Below the pieces are notes generated by a model. That model did not search any database. It worked only from the letters and a program-made list of their open reading frames with translations, and was not told where the DNA came from. From positions 381,838 through 445,837 of the forward strand of contig VSDK01010371.1 in the NCBI GenBank assembly GCA_009767595.1: a stretch of DNA of 64,000 nucleotides, read 5' to 3'. Positions 9,041 through 21,805 of the stretch are shown here, in pieces (positions within the stretch are counted from its first letter, which is position 1; each line of letters opens with the position of its first letter). The position numbers and the translations under genes were made by a program. The DNA comes from Symbiodinium kawagutii. Taxonomy: Eukaryota; Sar; Dinophyceae; Suessiales; Symbiodiniaceae.

Positions 9041-11040
9041 TCGTGATATGGGCGGCACTAGGCTCCACCAGCCAACAGCTCATCGGGGAGCAAAACATGA
9101 AAGAGATGGTACGAAAGTATTGCCCACTACTGCACGTAAAATGATACGCACAGAATATCACAACATGCTACATTTACTTCATGCTCCATGTTACATCCTA
9201 CCCATGTTTTAATTATTGCTGCTCCCATGGCCACCGCTACATACCGCTACTGCAGTGGTATCATTCATATTTTATTACCACTGCCAGAAGCAGATGGTCG
9301 TCCTGACTGACAATGCTCAATTTGGAATGGTTTGGAAGCACCGCTGTTTACAAAGTGTCACCAATCATGGTTCCTATTGAGAGGTTCCGAGTCTAGTACA
9401 GTACGATGTATGCATTTGCTCCGTGAGAATTTCAGCAACCTGAGTCATACCACCAACATGAGTTTTTGCAACTCAGACATTCTCATATTTTTAGATGTAT
9501 AAAACTGATCCCTATGTTTCCAGTTACAAAGCAGTTGGTTTCCACCATTGTTGTTTGGGCTGGTTACCTGCTGAAATGGCGACTGGAAGCACAGGGTCAT
9601 CCTTTCAAAGAGAAGACCTTTATTTTCACTTGTGGGCCAAGGAACTCAGTGAAACCACCTTGACTTTTTATTCTTGCCTTTGATTCGAAGTTTCCACTGG
9701 GCATGTTACCGGGCATGTTGCAGCCATTGCCCCACCTTGGGTGAATGCAAACTGCATGCAAACTGTTCTTGTACCTTGAAATGCAACTTTATAAGTCTAT
9801 ATATTTGTCATGTTTGAATTTCAGACTAATATTAAAATAGATATAAACGTGTAATTTTTCACAATGTATAGTACTATGAATATTCATTCATTAAAGCTTG
9901 ATTCATGAATTATTGAAGGCATGGCTGCGGTTGACTTCTTTGTGTTTCATCGTGGCCATCGAAATTTCCACCTCAAGCGTCCCTGGTCTCAAGTTACCTC
10001 CCCCAAACCATGGCAGTGATTGGCAACTGCACTGACTCTAGACTACAGAGATCAACACCGAGTACTGAGCTTCCAGGACCTCGATATGTAGAACTATAGC
10101 ATGGCTGTTTTCTGTACCATGGCTGTTGTCACAGCCAAGGGGGATGAATTGGGAGTCATCCAGGATGACGTTGTGGCGCTGCAGGCGATTGGTCCTCGGA
10201 ACTGTCTTTGGATTCCGCCGGTGGCGCACTGAGATCGGTCCTGGGGATCACTGCTCTGTGGTTAAGGGTGCTTGGGTAACACAAGCATGGATCATGTGTG
10301 ATTTGGAACCCCGCACAGGCCACAGCAACATACAGCAACCCTCTGATTATGTTAGTCAGTTGGGCCTTTTTCAAGAGCTTTGATGGATTTGTTTGATTAC
10401 ATTTTTCTACTAGGTGGTGTGTGGAGTATCGTTTTTACACGGCATGGGTCGCCATCCATACGACGCTGTGACTTTCTTTGGGCCATTTTAACACGGTGTC
10501 CGACCAGGACACGGTGGTGTTTGATGCTGCATACGCTGCCTGAAAGGCTCTTTGAGACAGTGCCTATAGACCCAGAAGCTGCCCGCACATAGTGTAGGAT
10601 CTGAGGGATGCAGATATGATGAGACACTTCAGCGGTAACATTGCGTGTTAATACAATGATATGCAAGTATACATGCGAATAGAGAGAGAGAGAGAGAAAG
10701 AGAGAGATTTGTATATAGGCAATTTGATATCTCCTTCTGACGGATTTTTCTACTACATCCCATGTATCCGTGTTGTGTTGTCATCGAATTGGGGCCATTT
10801 CTCACTTGATTCTCTAGCATTCCCAGATGTGACGACAACCTAATTGCACACATGCGGCCTGGGCCAGCGGCTTGCTTTGATTACAAACAGGGAATCTACG
10901 CCACTTCATTGTTTTCCAAAGGGAAAGGTACCCCCAGTTATCATCTAGTTGATTATATAACTCATCATTTCTAAATTTCTAGTTCTATCATTGCTATCAA
11001 TATTAAAAAAATCATTTCCAATAATAGACCAACCATTTTT
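9041..11040. other. Non-coding AT-rich stretch
   Basis: I see no supported gene. Composition drops toward AT between 9,770 and 9,920. Short open frames on both strands lack domain character. An AG microsatellite lies at 10,681-10,706. Confidence 0.5.
10681..10706. repeat. (AG)n microsatellite
   Basis: A run of AG dinucleotides with one interruption (AAAG). Confidence 0.9.
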
Positions 11041-11057
11041 TGGGGATGGAGATAATG

Positions 11058-11186
11058 GATGGATTGCAGACCAGTGATCCGTTGGCCAAGTTTTTGCGTC
11101 CTCCCCGGGATCCCTGGAGGCGATCCCGTCAGGGTCACTGCAGCTGCACCGCGGCGTTTCATCTCAAGGGATCCGTCCCGTTGCGC
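11058..11186 (+). CDS. Possible short exon, GC-rich
   Basis: After ATTGCAG a frame reads TSDPLAKFLRPPRDPW and continues with RQGHCSC to SVPLRSS before a stop. GC content is well above the flanks. The AG before it could be an acceptor. No family is recognised, so this is only an exon candidate. Confidence 0.2.
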
Positions 11187-11189
11187 AGC

Positions 11190-12460
11190 AGTTGATCAAA
11201 CTCCGCGCTGCGAAAAGACCATGGAATCCATGGACTTCCAGGCTGGTGAACCGTGGCGATGCATGGGCTTAACAACGGTCCCATGCTTGATACTTGCATT
11301 GTTTATCAGTCAATAGTGGTTACTATTGGTATTGCATGGTCATTATAGGTTCACCACCAGTACATGGCTATGATCAAGTGAATGATTGTTTAGAATGTTT
11401 TGATGAAGCACCATCCATCCTGACTTCTTTTTTCTTCACCATTAATGATGCCAGATCTGTTGTTTCGTTGGCAGGAAGCGGTAACGGGTGGTTGCCACAG
11501 ACATGGTCAAACAATACGTAGTCGAGAGGCACTTTGGCGCTTGTTTGGCTCCCATGGGCACCTCATCGTTGGCATTTCACCTGTGAAATTGGCATACCTG
11601 ACTTTGTTCAACATTCTTTAAGTTGTCGTCGACAATCAATCAAAACAAGTGCTTTAGGCCCTGGACTAGGAGGTCATTTTGCAAGCTTGAGCAAGGCGGT
11701 CAATTTCTGGGCACGTGAAAGACCATTTTGTAGCTGTGCAGGTTGATCGTTGTTGATCATACTTTGTGAGGAGAGCAGGGTTTTTTTGGAGCAAGACATA
11801 AGTGTGTGAGCCACAGATTATCCACGATGCCACCTACTTTTTGCACAAACAACACACCGTAGAGGGATGATGCGCATTGATTTGCTGAACATGCATATTC
11901 ATATATAGAGAGGATGGTGGCACTTTTTGTCTTAGCGGCTTGTTTGCCCATTATGTAGATAACTGCACCCTTCATGTTCTGTAAGAAGCAGCTTGTGCTC
12001 AAATTTTCTTAGCAGAAAGTCGGGGGGCCTAACTCACTACCCCTTATGGCAATAGGGATGATACATGCACAGCACCATGAGATATGACCAGGAGTAGCTC
12101 ATATAGGTATTGAACACAGCCTATTAATCGCGGGTGCAACCAGCAAAGCAAGAAACCAATCCGCATGATAGTTTCACACAGGCAACATGACGCAAAATCA
12201 TGCAATGCAGGGTTTGGGCAGGTGCCAACAGCATGTCGAACCATCATCGATTTACAAATACGGGTGCGCGAGGAAAACATACCAACTTGGCCTATTACGT
12301 GGGTGGTTCCGCTTGAAATCTCCAACTTAATGACTCAGTGGTTCAGTCCATGCCACGAAGCATTCCTGTGGCCACAGTAGTCCTATACTCGTACCTGTTT
12401 TGTTGGCAATGGTCGGTAGTTGATTCCTGTGTTCTGCGGCGGGCCAACCAAAGAAGTGGG
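11190..12460. other. Non-coding stretch
   Basis: Short open frames occur on both strands with no recognisable domain or splice logic. I see nothing else in it. Confidence 0.45.
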
Positions 12461-12604
12461 GCTGGCGGTTTGTAACAATTAAGAAACCCTAGTATCAACA
12501 GAGGGAGAGAGAGAGAGAGAGAGTATCAACAGATAGTTTGTTGGTTGGTTGGTTGGTTAGTTGGTTGACAAGCATTTTTTCATAGGGGCGGTTCAACCAC
12601 CAGC
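12461..12604 (+). mobile_element. Small inverted-end element, copy A
   Basis: It begins GCTGGCGGTTTGTAACA and ends GGCGGTTCAACCACCAGC, so the ends are imperfect inverted repeats. The body holds an AG run, a GGTT run and TTGACAAGCAT..TCATAGGGG, shared with copies near 32,900 and 43,350. Confidence 0.6.
12501..12523. repeat. (AG)n microsatellite
   Basis: AG run inside copy A of the small inverted-end element. Confidence 0.9.
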
Positions 12605-12747
12605 ACCAAGAAGCGGCCTGGGGTTGTCCGGGATAGCCTTCCTTCGCCCCATTTCTTCAATCGTCGTCAGGTTTGCGGCTTTGTCTCTGTCTTGCTGGAA
12701 GATGTGGGAGACCCTGGGGGGCCCTGACGCCACATTAACATTAGAGG

Positions 12748-12838
12748 GTCTCAAGTCATAAGGGACCCCCTAGGCCAATGATCCAGTTGATCAACCAATG
12801 GTACTAATACACCAACTTTGGGGTTCCCTATGGCTTGA
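12748..12838. repeat. Inverted pair of a dispersed short repeat
   Basis: CTCAAGTCATAAGGGACCCC (12,748-12,767) and GGGGTTCCCTATGGCTTGAG (12,819-12,838) are reverse complements at all but three positions. Related text, in either orientation, appears near 14,490, 41,833 and 47,765. Confidence 0.6.
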
Positions 12839-13108
12839 GAACCCCTCATGTCAGTGAAATTGATTCTCAGGAAACTGTAGTGATGTAGAAGTAGGTGGTT
12901 TCAGCGGGTTTCTTCTCTAAATTCCTCCAGTATGTGATGAGCGCTTGGGACAGATTCCTTGTGGTATATTACTTGTTAGATCAGGATGGATGGAGCTTTG
13001 CGACTGTGAGGGTTGTTGGCCAGGCTTGTGCGAATAGCATGGTGGTTGTTCGTGATTGGTTCCACATGGGTTCAAGGCAATCCGATTGATGATTTTTGTA
13101 CCAATTTA

Positions 13109-13130
13109 GAGAGAGAGAGAGAGAGAGGGG
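13109..13130. repeat. (AG)n microsatellite
   Basis: AG run ending in GGGG. Confidence 0.9.
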
Positions 13131-13711
13131 GACAGGTGAAGGAGCTCAAAAATACCAAGGTCTTGCAGGTAATTCAAGCAGGGTGACGCATTGAGGTTTA
13201 AGGCGCGTGGATAAACAGCAGAGAATGCGCCTTGCATGATCGGTGAACAACCTGATTGTGCTAGATCTGGATCTTGGAATCTAGAAGGACCGCTCGACGG
13301 GATAATGTCCAACACCGTCCAACAAAGGAGCAGCTATTTGAAGAGTTATTTGTCGAAAAAGGTGATGTTCCAGCAGTGCGAGCCGCCACCTGCAAACTGC
13401 CCAGGCGTCGCCGAAAAGGGAAAAATCGAAGCAATTGTCAACTGGAATGCCCTAGTCAACCATCATCAACAGCTTATTTTTGGTATAATAATCACCTTTT
13501 GTTCTATTTCTTTATTCTCGATGGTTTAGAGTTTAAAACCACCCTTTTGCTAAGGAACCATTGTCAAAAACCGCCTTGTTGCTGGTTAAAAACGTTTTTT
13601 TTTGCTGGTTAAAAACCACCTTTTTGCATAGCAATCCATCTATACCCGTGGTCGCTCCCAAGGCGGTGGACTCCTTTGCGGATGAGGCTGACGAGGCGCC
13701 GATCTTGACTA

Positions 13712-13880
13712 GCAAGCAGCTAGCAACCAGCAACCAGCAACTAGCTATGAACCAACTATGAAGCACCTATGAGCCAGCTGCGAACCACTAACCATGATCC
13801 ATGAACCATGGACCAGCTATGAACCAGCTATTAACCAACTATGAAGCAGCTACGAACCAGCTGTTGACCAGCTATTAACC
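13712..13880. repeat. Degenerate 12-bp tandem array
   Basis: Units close to GAACCAGCTATG repeat about a dozen times with substitutions (AACCAACTATGA, GAGCCAGCTGC, TGACCAGCTATT). It follows two copies of TTGCTGGTTAAAAAC at about 13,578-13,605. Confidence 0.7.
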
Positions 13881-13899
13881 CCTGAAAAACAATAGTGTA

Positions 13900-14670
13900 T
13901 GCTTGGTTCAAATCATGGTCGTCCATGAAATGCTGCAGAATCCCAATCTGATCCATTCAGTAGAAAGGTGAGAGAGAGTTCCAAACATCGGGTGGATGAG
14001 CATCCTGAACAGCTGCACATTGATTCTATGACTCTTGCTGGTGTTTGTCGAAATAATCACTTTCTGATTTTACATGATTTTACGGAGAACCAACTACCTG
14101 GTGGACAACTTGGGAGTTTCAACTGGCTGCGGATGCATCCATCCAATGTGTTGCGACATCTCCAGATGTTGGTTGAGCTGCTAAGCAACTGTCAAGTGAT
14201 GAGGTGGGATATCCATTAGTCACTACTATTGATCATGAACGCTTTGTTCTATGCCATTAATTTGCCCGCACTGCCATGAATTAACAACCACATTAAACAG
14301 TAATCAACCAAAATTCATGTGTTTGACCACCACTCACCATTGCTCCTGGGAGATCCAGCTGTCAAAACCCCCCTCATTGGATGGTGGATCACAGGCGCTA
14401 TTGATGATTTGAACTGGTGGTGTCGATCATTGGTTGCATAGCAGCTGTACAATGGAGGGTTTTTCCCTACCCTGCCAGTTACCTAAAATGGGGGTTTCTC
14501 AAGCCATAGTGAACCCCCAAAGATATGGTTGGTTTCTAATTGTGTTATATTTGATCAGCAAGAACGATGATTTGGGGGGTACCCGTATCACTTCAGAAAC
14601 ACATAAAAGGACGCCATCCCCATGCCAAGGATTCCCTGGCTACCTACTATTGAGGTAACTGGAAGGATTG
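13900..14670. other. Non-coding stretch
   Basis: No exon-like frame with splice support is visible. A copy of the dispersed TTTCTCAAGCCATAG..GAACCCCC motif lies at about 14,490-14,518. Confidence 0.4.
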
Positions 14671-14677
14671 GCGATAT

Positions 14678-14863
14678 ATGATGCGTTGCTTCCATTCCAC
14701 CAATGTGGGACCCCAAAACGGCACAGCAGTGGTGCTGCTTCCGTCGTCACCGACACTGGAGCCACGAGCCCGGGAGGCATTGACCATTGACTACTTTGCT
14801 GATGATTTCCAGGACGACCACCAGGCAGCTTCAGCTGTGAGTTTTTTCCTCCAGCATTGGTGA
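14678..14863 (+). CDS. Possible exon
   Basis: One frame reads TAVVLLPSSPTLEPRA and then ALTIDYFADDFQDDHQ, followed by GTGAG that could be a donor. The acidic text is protein-like, but no family is recognised. Confidence 0.2.
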   Translation: MMRCFHSTNVGPQNGTAVVLLPSSPTLEPRAREALTIDYFADDFQDDHQAASAVSFFLQHW

Positions 14864-15137
14864 GAAGAGAAGCAAGCCGCAATCATACCCTGATGACGCA
14901 TGATGACTTGTGCACGATTGCCTTTGTTTGAGTATTTACTTGGCCTAATGGATCTTGATAGTAGGTCCATGCTAATAAGCCACCCCCAACGTTTGCTACA
15001 ATTATAGTTGGTGATCTCCCAGTAGTGCATTAGTTTCACATTCAGGTGCGCATTTCTTGCGGACCTGAACGTAGGTGTGCATTTGTGTGGTTTCATTTTT
15101 CGTAAATCAGGGTTGGCACCTTTCCTGTCATCTCAGC

Positions 15138-15300
15138 CAGGTCGAAGTGCTTGCAAGTCAAGAAGTGGCGCCGGGAAGCCATGTGTCATTGGCGGTGGTT
15201 CAACTGTGGCTCTCAAAGTTTGGTGGCAAAGATTTTGAAAGATCCGAGATGTCAGGAAGGAAGGCAAGGAAGATGCCAGATGAGTTTCAGCATCATTTCT
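15138..15300 (+). CDS. Possible exon
   Basis: After AGCCAG a frame reads VEVLASQEVAPGSH and VVQLWLSKFGGKDFER, then a Lys/Arg-rich stretch. Codon-like composition and an AG acceptor support an exon; the function is unknown. Confidence 0.25.
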
Positions 15301-15329
15301 ATCGCACTGTGATCCACTTCATTGGGTAG

Positions 15330-16616
15330 TGTTGATGGCTGGGAGAGCTATAGGTGTTGAGGGTCCCCAAGCACCAATTCGCTGTCAAAAGTGTCAATGC
15401 CTAAGTTGTGCCTGGGTTTTTTGTGATAGAAGTCCATCGTATTTTTCAATGGTTTTGAACCACAGCCATTCACAGCCCGGAAAATGCCGGCAGCATCAGC
15501 AGAGACCTCCATGGGATTCAGGCCTAGCCGTGCTGATCAGAACCCGATGATGCAGCAGCATGGTTTGCGGAAGGTTTCGGCCGGGTTCAGAGGAATGAGA
15601 GCTATGATCAATAGTTTGGGATTATCAACCCAACCATCGATGATTAGTTAACACATCAACAAGAGATTTTGAGGGTTAAGGAAGGTGAGTAAATATGCTC
15701 AGCGACGGCTGATTCTGGCTGATTAAAGGCTGATAGAATATTTCATAAGGCTAAAAGAATGTACTGACATTTGAGGGGCGTTGTTTGGGGCTCGAAGCAA
15801 TGGACTGGATAGGCAATCAAAAAGAAAAGCCATCCTCTTTTCGTCGCCATAGCTTTCTTCGGACGGTGGGCGCGAAACAGGTTGAACTGCATGGTTGCAA
15901 ATCATGGGGTACAGGGTGGGTTGATGAACCTGCAACTGGTATTGCAAACAGATAAGGCACTGGACTATCATGGCCATGGCTTTGAGACCTGGAAGTTGGT
16001 AGCAACTGAGGCTACCAATGTCCTGGCCTTGAGTCAGCAGCTTTTTGTTGTTGTTTTTCAAACCCATGATTCATGATTTAGGAAGCAATGGCTCATGATC
16101 AACCAATGAAACCTATGGCTGAATCTATTGACCAATGGTTTGTAATTAGCCAATGCTCTATGAATGATAGACTACATGTTTTGGATAATGCATAACCGCT
16201 GACTGGTGTGATAACAATGTAGCTGTGGTCAGGTTTCGACCAGTGGTGGAAAGCCCGAAATGGATTCACTACAACCCAGGTTGCTGACTGCTGATGATCA
16301 TGCATCGGGATTTTCACTGCTGCTCATGGATTGTGCCTATTGATGGGCACTACTAGCAACTGTCCTGAGCGCACTAATTATGGTACCAGTTATTCCTGCT
16401 GCTGTCGTCATACACATTGAGGAAAAAAAACACTCTTCCAGAGGGCAATATTTGGACCTGCGACAATGCCAAAGCCCCAAGCATCATGCGGTTTTGATTC
16501 CCTTCAAAAATTTTGGGTAATCGAAGATAATATTCCTCCACTTATTCCTTGGTTTCAATTATTTAAAACTGCCCCGCCAGGAGGGGGAAATCACTGCAGA
16601 TGATAAGTCAGCAGGA
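15330..16616. other. Non-coding stretch
   Basis: Open frames on both strands overlap one another and none has domain character. I see nothing else. Confidence 0.4.
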
Positions 16617-16641
16617 NNNNNNNNNNNNNNNNNNNNNNNNN
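16617..16641. other. Assembly gap (25 N)
   Basis: A run of N flanked on both sides by CAGGA. The repeated flank hints that the gap may be a local repeat or a false join. Confidence 1.
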
Positions 16642-16833
16642 CAGGAACTTCTTTGTGCAGCGCGCGGGATCACCACAAGCGGTCATTGTGAATTCATTTG
16701 GAAGTTCCGGGATGAATGGTTTCAGATTCCAAGCCAAGTGTAAGTACCAAAAATGCTCAGCTGGAATAGTTTGCGCCTCGGGATGTAGTTTGTACTGTTC
16801 ATACTTGCCCAGGAAAATTCATTTGGTGCTGTT

Positions 16834-16884
16834 TCATCATCATCGTCATCATGATCATCGTCATCATCCTCCTCCTCCTCCTCC

Positions 16885-16920
<36 letters not shown>

Positions 16921-16921
16921 C
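16834..16921. repeat. Compound (CTC)n(ATC)n microsatellite
   Basis: CATCATCGTCATC leads into (CCT)n and then a long (CAT)n. Open frames here read as poly-His or poly-Asp and are not genes. Confidence 0.95.
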
Positions 16922-16929
16922 TTGTTACC

Positions 16930-18300
16930 CCCAATGTTTATGGGTTTGATGCCTATCATTGTTGGCTACCATGCCTTGTCAACAACATGGCCGCGCCTCT
17001 AAGGTACCTTTGCCGGCTGCTGGATGGCGCCCTGAGCGGGGAAGCCACATGGCAAGATGTGGTCGTTGGCGGTCCCCTGCCATGGGGGGCACTACCCAAG
17101 AACTTGACCGTTATCCAAGATTATCCAAGGGTCTAGTGACCAACAGTCATTATCCAACAATCATCATCCAAGGTCCTACTGACTAAGCATTTTGAAAACA
17201 TTAGCCACAACCATTGACATGGATTAAGAGTGACTAGTGAGCACCATTGAAAGTGGCAACCTGTGACGTGTGATGAGTGTTCTTTTTTTGAACATTTGCA
17301 TTTTTCCCAATATGTGGTATTTTTCGTTTACCATTTTCCCAGCTTCCTGATATATAGTTGGTTCTACGTGATTGGTTGGGTTGAAACCAAACAAAAACCA
17401 TGGTGCAGGTATGAAAGCCAGCCAAAGATTCGTTCAGAACCATCGGCATGAACCTAACAAAGCGCTATCAGCAATTGATGGTGACTACGCTTTACATTAA
17501 CTCACAAGGGTCGGTATTGTTTTAGCAACTGTAAGCCAGCACCATCATGGACAGCCGATGATGAATAATTGAAAGTCTAATCAAGAGACATTCATCATTA
17601 TCTCTTCCATGAAATCTCATAGTAGGGCAAATCCTCTGAGAAGCCCTTGCAAAAAAATGACATCTCAATAAAGAATGTCATTTAGTGGGGGCACTTCTGT
17701 CTAAAATTGGGCAGTTTCCAATCTGGAACACTGTGCTCGGGGCACAGTTCCCCTGGAAGTGTGTGATTTTCGCCATTGGAATTTCCAGGGTCAGAAATGC
17801 TTGTGAATTCAGCATGGGATTCTCCATCTCCATGCTGTGCTCTCTTACTGGTTTGATTTTGGGGCAGGCAAAATGGCTGGGGAGCTGGTAGTTATGATCC
17901 CATATCGGCCTTATTTTCATGTATTTTCCAAATATGGACTGGCGGCGGAATTCCTGGTTAGCTGCTGAGCCAGCACATTTGTGGGATGGCATGTGACTGT
18001 GAAACCACCAGCCAGTAATTAATGATCAGATTGATCAGTATTGGTGACCTTCATTGAAAACCATTGCTAACCACTATATAATTGACCATGTTCTCACCAC
18101 CAACGGGTTGTGGACCATTATGAAATTAATCACCTATGATTTCCATGGCACTCCATGAGTCGTTGGTCCAGATTCGTCCAACGTGCGGGGAATTTCGCAG
18201 CCAGCACCGCAGCACCAACGAGGCCCGTGTCTTTGCGCAAGCAGCTTCGCCGGCAACGGATGCTTTACTTCTTGCGGGAAAGAGGTGCCGCTGATGCGGG
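16930..18300. other. Non-coding stretch
   Basis: It contains scattered CCATTG/AACCAT motifs and a short GC-rich patch at about 17,000-17,090, with no supported gene. Confidence 0.4.
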
Positions 18301-18309
18301 ATATTAGCA

Positions 18310-18447
18310 GCGACCAGATGTAAACAAGGTTGTAAACCGTTGTAAACCCAACTTGAATAGGGGTTGTTGCTCATAGGTTATAGGGGACCATTGTAAACCC
18401 GCAGTAAACCAGATGTCAACAAGGTTATTGTAAACCATTGTAGGTTG
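18310..18447. repeat. Local imperfect duplication rich in GTAAACC
   Basis: GACCAGATGTAAACAAGG at 18,310 recurs as AACCAGATGTCAACAAGG near 18,410, each followed by TTGTAAACC text. TTGTAAACC occurs several times between. Confidence 0.6.
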
Positions 18448-19121
18448 CTCATGGGGGACAATAACCAACTATGATGGGTGTTGGTTGGTGGTTGAGTTTT
18501 TCCCCTAGTATTTGGGATGTTGGCTGTTAGCTTGAGTCTTTTTTGCAGGTGTTGAAGCCTCCACCGGGAGACATGTTGATAGATGCGCCCCCCAGACGAA
18601 TGCATGTCCTTGATCAAATATATGCCCGTGAGCATTGTGTGTTTGCGTGTGTGTTTGTATTTCATTGTAGATTTACTGTTTGATTCATTAATGTCATTGA
18701 CTTTATGCAGCAGACAGTCCCTTGGTTTGTTCTTGTAGGGAACCACCTGGTTACACAGACCCCTCGTATTTGTAGGGGTGTTCCGCTCCAGCATCACAGA
18801 GAGAGGAGATGCCAAGCTATTTTTGAGACAGTTTGGGGTGGTTTGGTGTAAAGCTGGATCCACTACGATGACCACATTTAGATTATGATTTGGTGATGAA
18901 CTATCATTCATCATGACTTTAACATTTACCAACCATTATTATATAAAGGCTGTCATGTCCCGTTAGTTAACCATCATTATCAATTTCGATCAGCCATCAT
19001 CAATCCTGACCAAGACATTGGGATGTGTTGAGCTACCGTGCCGCGGCCAGTGAAGGGGCGACCCTCTTTGTCCAGTTTTCCTTGATTTTTAGGTTGCAAC
19101 CATTCCATCATGGTTGATCAT

Positions 19122-19178
19122 GCTCCTCCTCCTCCTCCTCATCATCATCATCATCATGATCATCATCATCATCATCAT

Positions 19179-19214
<36 letters not shown>

Positions 19215-19260
19215 ATGCATTCGCATTATCATATGCAATCGCATCATCATCGTCATCATC
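19122..19260. repeat. Compound (CTC)n(ATC)n microsatellite, second site
   Basis: It has the same order as at 16,834: a CTC run first, then ATC. Here it is interrupted by ATAATC and CATATGCA. His-rich and Ile-rich open frames in it are artefacts. Confidence 0.95.
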
Positions 19261-20429
19261 TATTGTCATGCATTATTCATAAGTTTCATCATGGCCCTTT
19301 ACCGCACTATATGTACTCACATATTTCAGCAGAGTAGGTAGCCATTATAATTAATTAAGCACCATCAGCCAACATCAAGCAGTGGTTATAACCACTTACA
19401 GGGCGATTTTTCAATAAGACGGAAAAGTCAATCATTAATTGGAACCATCCTTGAAGCGATTGACTGCGTCAGGCATTGACTACGGCCAGTCTCAATCATA
19501 TGATTAATCATTTGCTGTCTTTTTTAGTGAGGGTACCCCCAAATCATCCAATATTAACCGTTCAGGTGCAGTAACAAACCATTGATTTTACATAACCATT
19601 TAGGTATGAAGTAAACCAACCATCTTCAGTTGCCACAGCTTTCCCCAGTGCGGTGCGACCAGGTTCGCGAGGAGCAGGATGGCCATGCACGGCCCATGCC
19701 CACGAAGAGAAACTGAGAAGCAGGCGCCATCCGCGAAATGAAACGCGCTGAGTCTTGTGAAATTGGATAAGTGACGATTTATAGGTGGGTAAACGGTGAT
19801 GGTGAACTAGTCTTTGACATGTTTTGGAAAGTTGTTCGTTGCCCAAATATTTCGGATGGTTGCTTGACTGCTTGATTCACCATTTGTTTCACTCATTACA
19901 CTTAGAACTTACAACCACTAACCAGGGCACTTGCCGGATCTGACAACCAACGATTTTATGATGGTTGACTCATGGTTGATGATGGGGATTTCATGCTCGA
20001 TGCGTAACAGCCAACTACGCTTTGGTAGTCCCGAACCTGCTCAGGTTGGAAATCCACTTGTTTGTGATTAGTTGTCTACAGATAATGGTGATTTTTAGCT
20101 TTCAGGTTAGTTTCTCAGAGGGTAATGACCAAGAGTGGTTACCTTGCTGGAGTTAGCATGATTCTGCCGCTCCATCCCCAGTTTCTCCGGCAGAATCTAC
20201 CATTGTGGGGAGGTCTCCCATCAAGATGAGTTGGTAATTCTTTACTATCCATGATTAATAACAGGAGATGATTTGGTAGTCCATAGTTGGTCAATTGTAA
20301 GTTCAAATTGGTAATCACCAATGGTGATTGACCATCAGATTCAGAATCCATTGACGATGGCAATTGATGATAGGAGTAATTACTGTATTAATACCTTGTA
20401 AGCCTTTTACCTTCATTTTTTAGGGTTGC

Positions 20430-21805
20430 TCAAAATAACCGGGTTTTTTGAAAAAAACCGGGTTTCCCTAAAATCATCCTCAAGGATGTCAAAGGGTGTT
20501 TGAATCTTTGTGCAGTAACCTTTTGTATTGATGGTGCCATCCCCCTTCGAGTCCTTACAGAGCTCCCCACACACACACATGCAGAATCAGACCCGTTCCA
20601 TGCTTTCCTTTCATCGAACTTCCCAATTTCACTTGGTAAGCCGGCGTCCTTCCAAGCACTGTATGCAGAAGCCAAGTATCATGCACATAATGAAATCTAT
20701 GTGGAATTCTGTCGGCAAGGTCGCTAAATCAACGGGGGTTCCCACAGAAACATCGTGTTGTCCAGCCAAGGTCCAAACATTTTGCATATTGCCATGCCAA
20801 CAAAACAGACAACACTTGATTGTTGTTTGTAGTATATTGTATCATCACGAATCGAAGCTGAATAATTTGTGCTGCAGTGCTGCAAAGCTATCGAACTATC
20901 GAAGCTCACATCCCCAAAAACAGGGTTGGATCCGGTTGAAACCTGAGGGAACCCCAACAAAACCAAGATGCAATTATCATTGAGTTTAGCTGTTTTACCC
21001 ATAATTTTTTACGGGTATATTACGGATTTTTACGGGTAAATTACGGAAATATTATGGGCGGGAAATTACGGGTAGGAAATTATGAGCTAAACCAAATTTA
21101 TGGTCTCAAAATACCAGGTTTCTTTGGGTGGTTTATGGGTGAAATATGGCAGATTACGAGTAGAGCCCAACATTACGGCTAATTACGGGTAAAAATGAAC
21201 AAGAACAAACATAAATCAACATAGATCTATTTCCATCAGCCGAAATTGCTCTAGATCTGCAAAATCAACGCGCGGACATGGTCAACATAACTAATTGTGT
21301 TGATTGTTTCCCGTTCAGGAACTGATAAGCCCCCTAAGGAGAAGCAGTGATTACACAAGGATCTGTTTCTGATATTACATTTTGTCATTTGCTTACGTCA
21401 TAGCGATTGAAGTATTGAATAATAAGTCTTGTGGTCCCTAAGAAGCCTACCCTACTGTAAGAGGTCGTGAGCGTGTGTATGATGTCCTCTTTCGAACCCT
21501 GCCACGCTAGATACACAGTTGCCAGCTGACTGCGGTGGTGATTGATTGGTTCTTACGACAACTCACGGCTCTATTGGATCTACTATGCACTATGCCGAAA
21601 CACAAATAATGAACCCAACAACCCTTCGAACTCTCAACCAGAAGCACTAACAGGGGATGTGGAACCATATAAACCCTGAAAAATGCCATCATATTCTTAC
21701 ATATGAAAATTACCGGGTTTCTTTGAAATAACCGGGTTTTTTCTCAAATTACGCAAATTACCGGGTTTTCATGTTTCTACCCTAAAAAAAGTGGGTAATT
21801 GGCTC
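20430..21805. repeat. Region with scattered ACCGGGTTTT and TTACGGGTA repeats
   Basis: AACCGGGTTTTTTGAAAAAA and a second ACCGGGTTT open the region at 20,438. At 20,996-21,200 TTACGGGTA/AATTACGG units recur about ten times. At 21,705-21,800 ATTACCGGGTTT units recur. These resemble each other and may come from one degenerate family. Confidence 0.6.
20577..20727 (+). CDS. Possible exon
   Basis: A frame reads ESDPFHAFLSSNFPI, then ALYAEAKYHAHNEIY and EFCRQGR before a stop. It is protein-like, but no splice partner or family is identified. Confidence 0.2.

Noticed and set aside
13712..13880. CRISPR-like array
   Set aside because: Units are contiguous and degenerate with no spacers; the setting is eukaryotic.
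16655..17002. His-rich open frame on + and Asp-rich frame on -
   Set aside because: Both come entirely from the CTC/ATC microsatellite and have no other coding character.
19110..19341. Poly-His and poly-Ile open frames
   Set aside because: Microsatellite translation artefacts.
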